6,110 nt of DNA from assembly GCA_016462095.1 (NCBI GenBank), contig JAEMTW010000119.1:1-6110 (forward strand), in the 5' to 3' direction. The notes beneath the pieces are model-generated. The model searched no databases. It saw nothing but the letters and a program-made list of their open reading frames with translations, and was not told the origin of the DNA. The DNA is from Thermoleophilia bacterium. GTDB lineage: Bacteria > Actinomycetota > Thermoleophilia > Gaiellales > F1-60-MAGs149. The position numbers and the translations under genes are program-made. This document shows positions 5,473-6,110 of the stretch, piece after piece (within the stretch, counting starts at the first letter, position 1; the number at the start of each line of letters is the position of its first letter).

Positions 5473-5561
5473 GCGCTAACTCCACGGACCACCCCCGTTA
5501 CTGCCCCTTTTGTGGGGAGCCAGTCGGCGCGGCACCCACGCCGCCCGATACGGAACAATAG
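5469..5561 (+). CDS. 30-aa CxxC zinc-knuckle microprotein, coupled to the cupin gene
   Basis: A short ORF starts at GTG 5469-5471, overlapping the cupin stop TGA (5470-5472) as GTGA. It encodes 30 residues ending at TAG 5559-5561. The segment H8-P-R-Y-C12-P-F-C15-G-E-P-V is the knuckle sequence typical of zinc ribbons, and the remainder is a Pro/Ala-rich tail (APTPPDTEQ). Only one CxxC pair is present, so metal binding would need H8 and another ligand or a dimer. There is no SD, but the 4-nt stop-start overlap suggests translational coupling with the cupin. It has no transmembrane segment. It could be a remnant of a longer zinc-ribbon gene or a chance ORF, but the CPFCGEPV signature is unlikely by chance. 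No function is known to me. Confidence 0.55.
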   Translation: MSANSTDHPRYCPFCGEPVGAAPTPPDTEQ

Positions 5562-5566
5562 GAATG

Positions 5567-5585
5567 ACGCCGCGATCAGCGGCGT
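5567..5585 (+). terminator. Weak hairpin between the microprotein ORF and trxB
   Basis: A 7-bp stem, ACGCCGC (5567-5573) and GCGGCGT (5579-5585), encloses a 5-nt loop GATCA. TTTGAT follows, too short a T-run for a confident intrinsic terminator. It lies 5 nt after the TAG of the zinc-knuckle ORF and 40 nt before the trxB ATG. It may attenuate read-through into trxB or serve as a 3' stabilising hairpin. Confidence 0.4.
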
Positions 5586-5613
5586 TTGATCTGGTACGAC
5601 CACACGTTCAAGC

Positions 5614-5618
5614 AGAGG
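5614..5618 (+). promoter_or_regulatory. Ribosome binding site of trxB
   Basis: AGAGG is separated by 7 nt from the ATG at 5626. It supports that start, which also places the FAD-binding loop at the usual N-terminal position. Confidence 0.6.
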
Positions 5619-5625
5619 ACTCGGC

Positions 5626-6110
5626 ATGGCAGACGACGGAATTCATGAGCTCGCAATCATCGGTGGCGGACCGGCCGGCTACACGGCTGCACTGTACGCC
5701 GCGCGTGGCGCCCTCTCGCCCGTTGTAATCGAGGGCTACGCCGCTGGTGGCCAACTGATGATCACCTCCGATGTCGACAACTTTCCTGGTTTCCAGGACG
5801 GCATTATGGGCCCTGAGTTGATGCAGCAAATGCGCGCGCAGGCCGAGCGTTTCGGTGCTGTGATGCGCACCGAGGACGTCACTGAGGTGCGCTTCTCCGA
5901 CGATCCGATGTCGAAGCCCCACGAGTTGCAGATTGGCTCCGACGTCGTGCGCACACGCACCGTCGTCGTCGCGACGGGCGCAACCGCACGCCAGATCGGA
6001 CTCGACTCCGAGGTTCGTCTCCAAGGCCGAGGCGTTTCGTACTGCGCCGTCTGCGATGGTGCGTTCTTTCGCGAGCAAGAGGTCGTGATCGTCGGTGGTG
6101 GCGACTCGGC
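5626..6110 (+). CDS. trxB: Thioredoxin reductase (NADPH), 3' end beyond the window
   Basis: The first 161 complete codons of a low-molecular-weight thioredoxin reductase are visible; the full family is about 310-320 aa. This FAD flavoenzyme passes electrons from NADPH to thioredoxin in the cytoplasm. Residues 10-24 (AIIGGGPAGYTAALY) form the FAD dinucleotide-binding loop with GxGxxG at 13-18. GGQLMITSDVDNFPGF (41-56) is the usual second FAD segment. ATGATAR (117-122) and GVSYCAVCDGAFF (136-148) follow, with the redox-active pair C140/C143 in a CAVC motif (often CATC). VVIVGGGDSA (from 153) is the NADPH-binding loop, cut by the window end. No stop is seen. It lies 64 nt downstream of the zinc-knuckle ORF with its own SD. 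trxA is probably further downstream, but this is not visible. Confidence 0.97.
   Translation, partial: MADDGIHELAIIGGGPAGYTAALYAARGALSPVVIEGYAAGGQLMITSDVDNFPGFQDGIMGPELMQQMRAQAERFGAVMRTEDVTEVRFSDDPMSKPHELQIGSDVVRTRTVVVATGATARQIGLDSEVRLQGRGVSYCAVCDGAFFREQEVVIVGGGDS

Noticed and set aside
5608..6078. A 156-aa minus-strand open frame across trxB
   Set aside because: It is antisense to trxB, whose FAD, CAVC and NADPH motifs identify the true coding strand.

Overview
This is an ordinary-looking stretch of a high-GC bacterial chromosome. The GC-rich codon use, short intergenic gaps, few strong Shine-Dalgarno (SD) sequences, actinobacterial-style RecX and two possible leaderless genes suggest Actinomycetota, possibly a Thermoleophilia-like lineage. 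That placement is inference; no 16S or other decisive marker is present.

Layout, left to right. A minus-strand initiator tRNA-Met is cut by the window start. Upstream of it on the same strand lies recX, a RecA modulator. recX is divergent from a Ppx/GppA-type exopolyphosphatase gene on the plus strand. The ppx stop codon and the stop of a small minus-strand ORF face each other across a roughly 225-bp nested palindrome that almost exactly fills the gap. It contains two identical 33-nt REP-like palindromes inside longer inverted repeats. The small ORF (71 aa) resembles a degenerate anti-sigma zinc-finger helical module. Next come a plus-strand tRNA-Leu(UAA), and a minus-strand DinG/YoaA-type Fe-S helicase gene whose stop codon lies 2 nt from the tRNA 3' end.

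Divergent from the helicase is a plus-strand run: a Nudix hydrolase, a membrane-anchored or exported cupin, a 30-aa CxxC zinc-knuckle microprotein that overlaps the cupin stop by 4 nt, and the first half of trxB (thioredoxin reductase), which runs off the window end.

Functional threads are DNA repair (recX, helicase), phosphate and nucleotide housekeeping (Ppx/GppA, Nudix) and redox (cupin, trxB). I found no mobile-element gene, CRISPR array, toxin-antitoxin pair or defence cassette. The most unusual items are the nested palindrome between the convergent stop codons, the short coupled zinc-knuckle ORF, and a single TTA leucine codon at position 4 of the Nudix gene about 2 kb from the tRNA that reads it.
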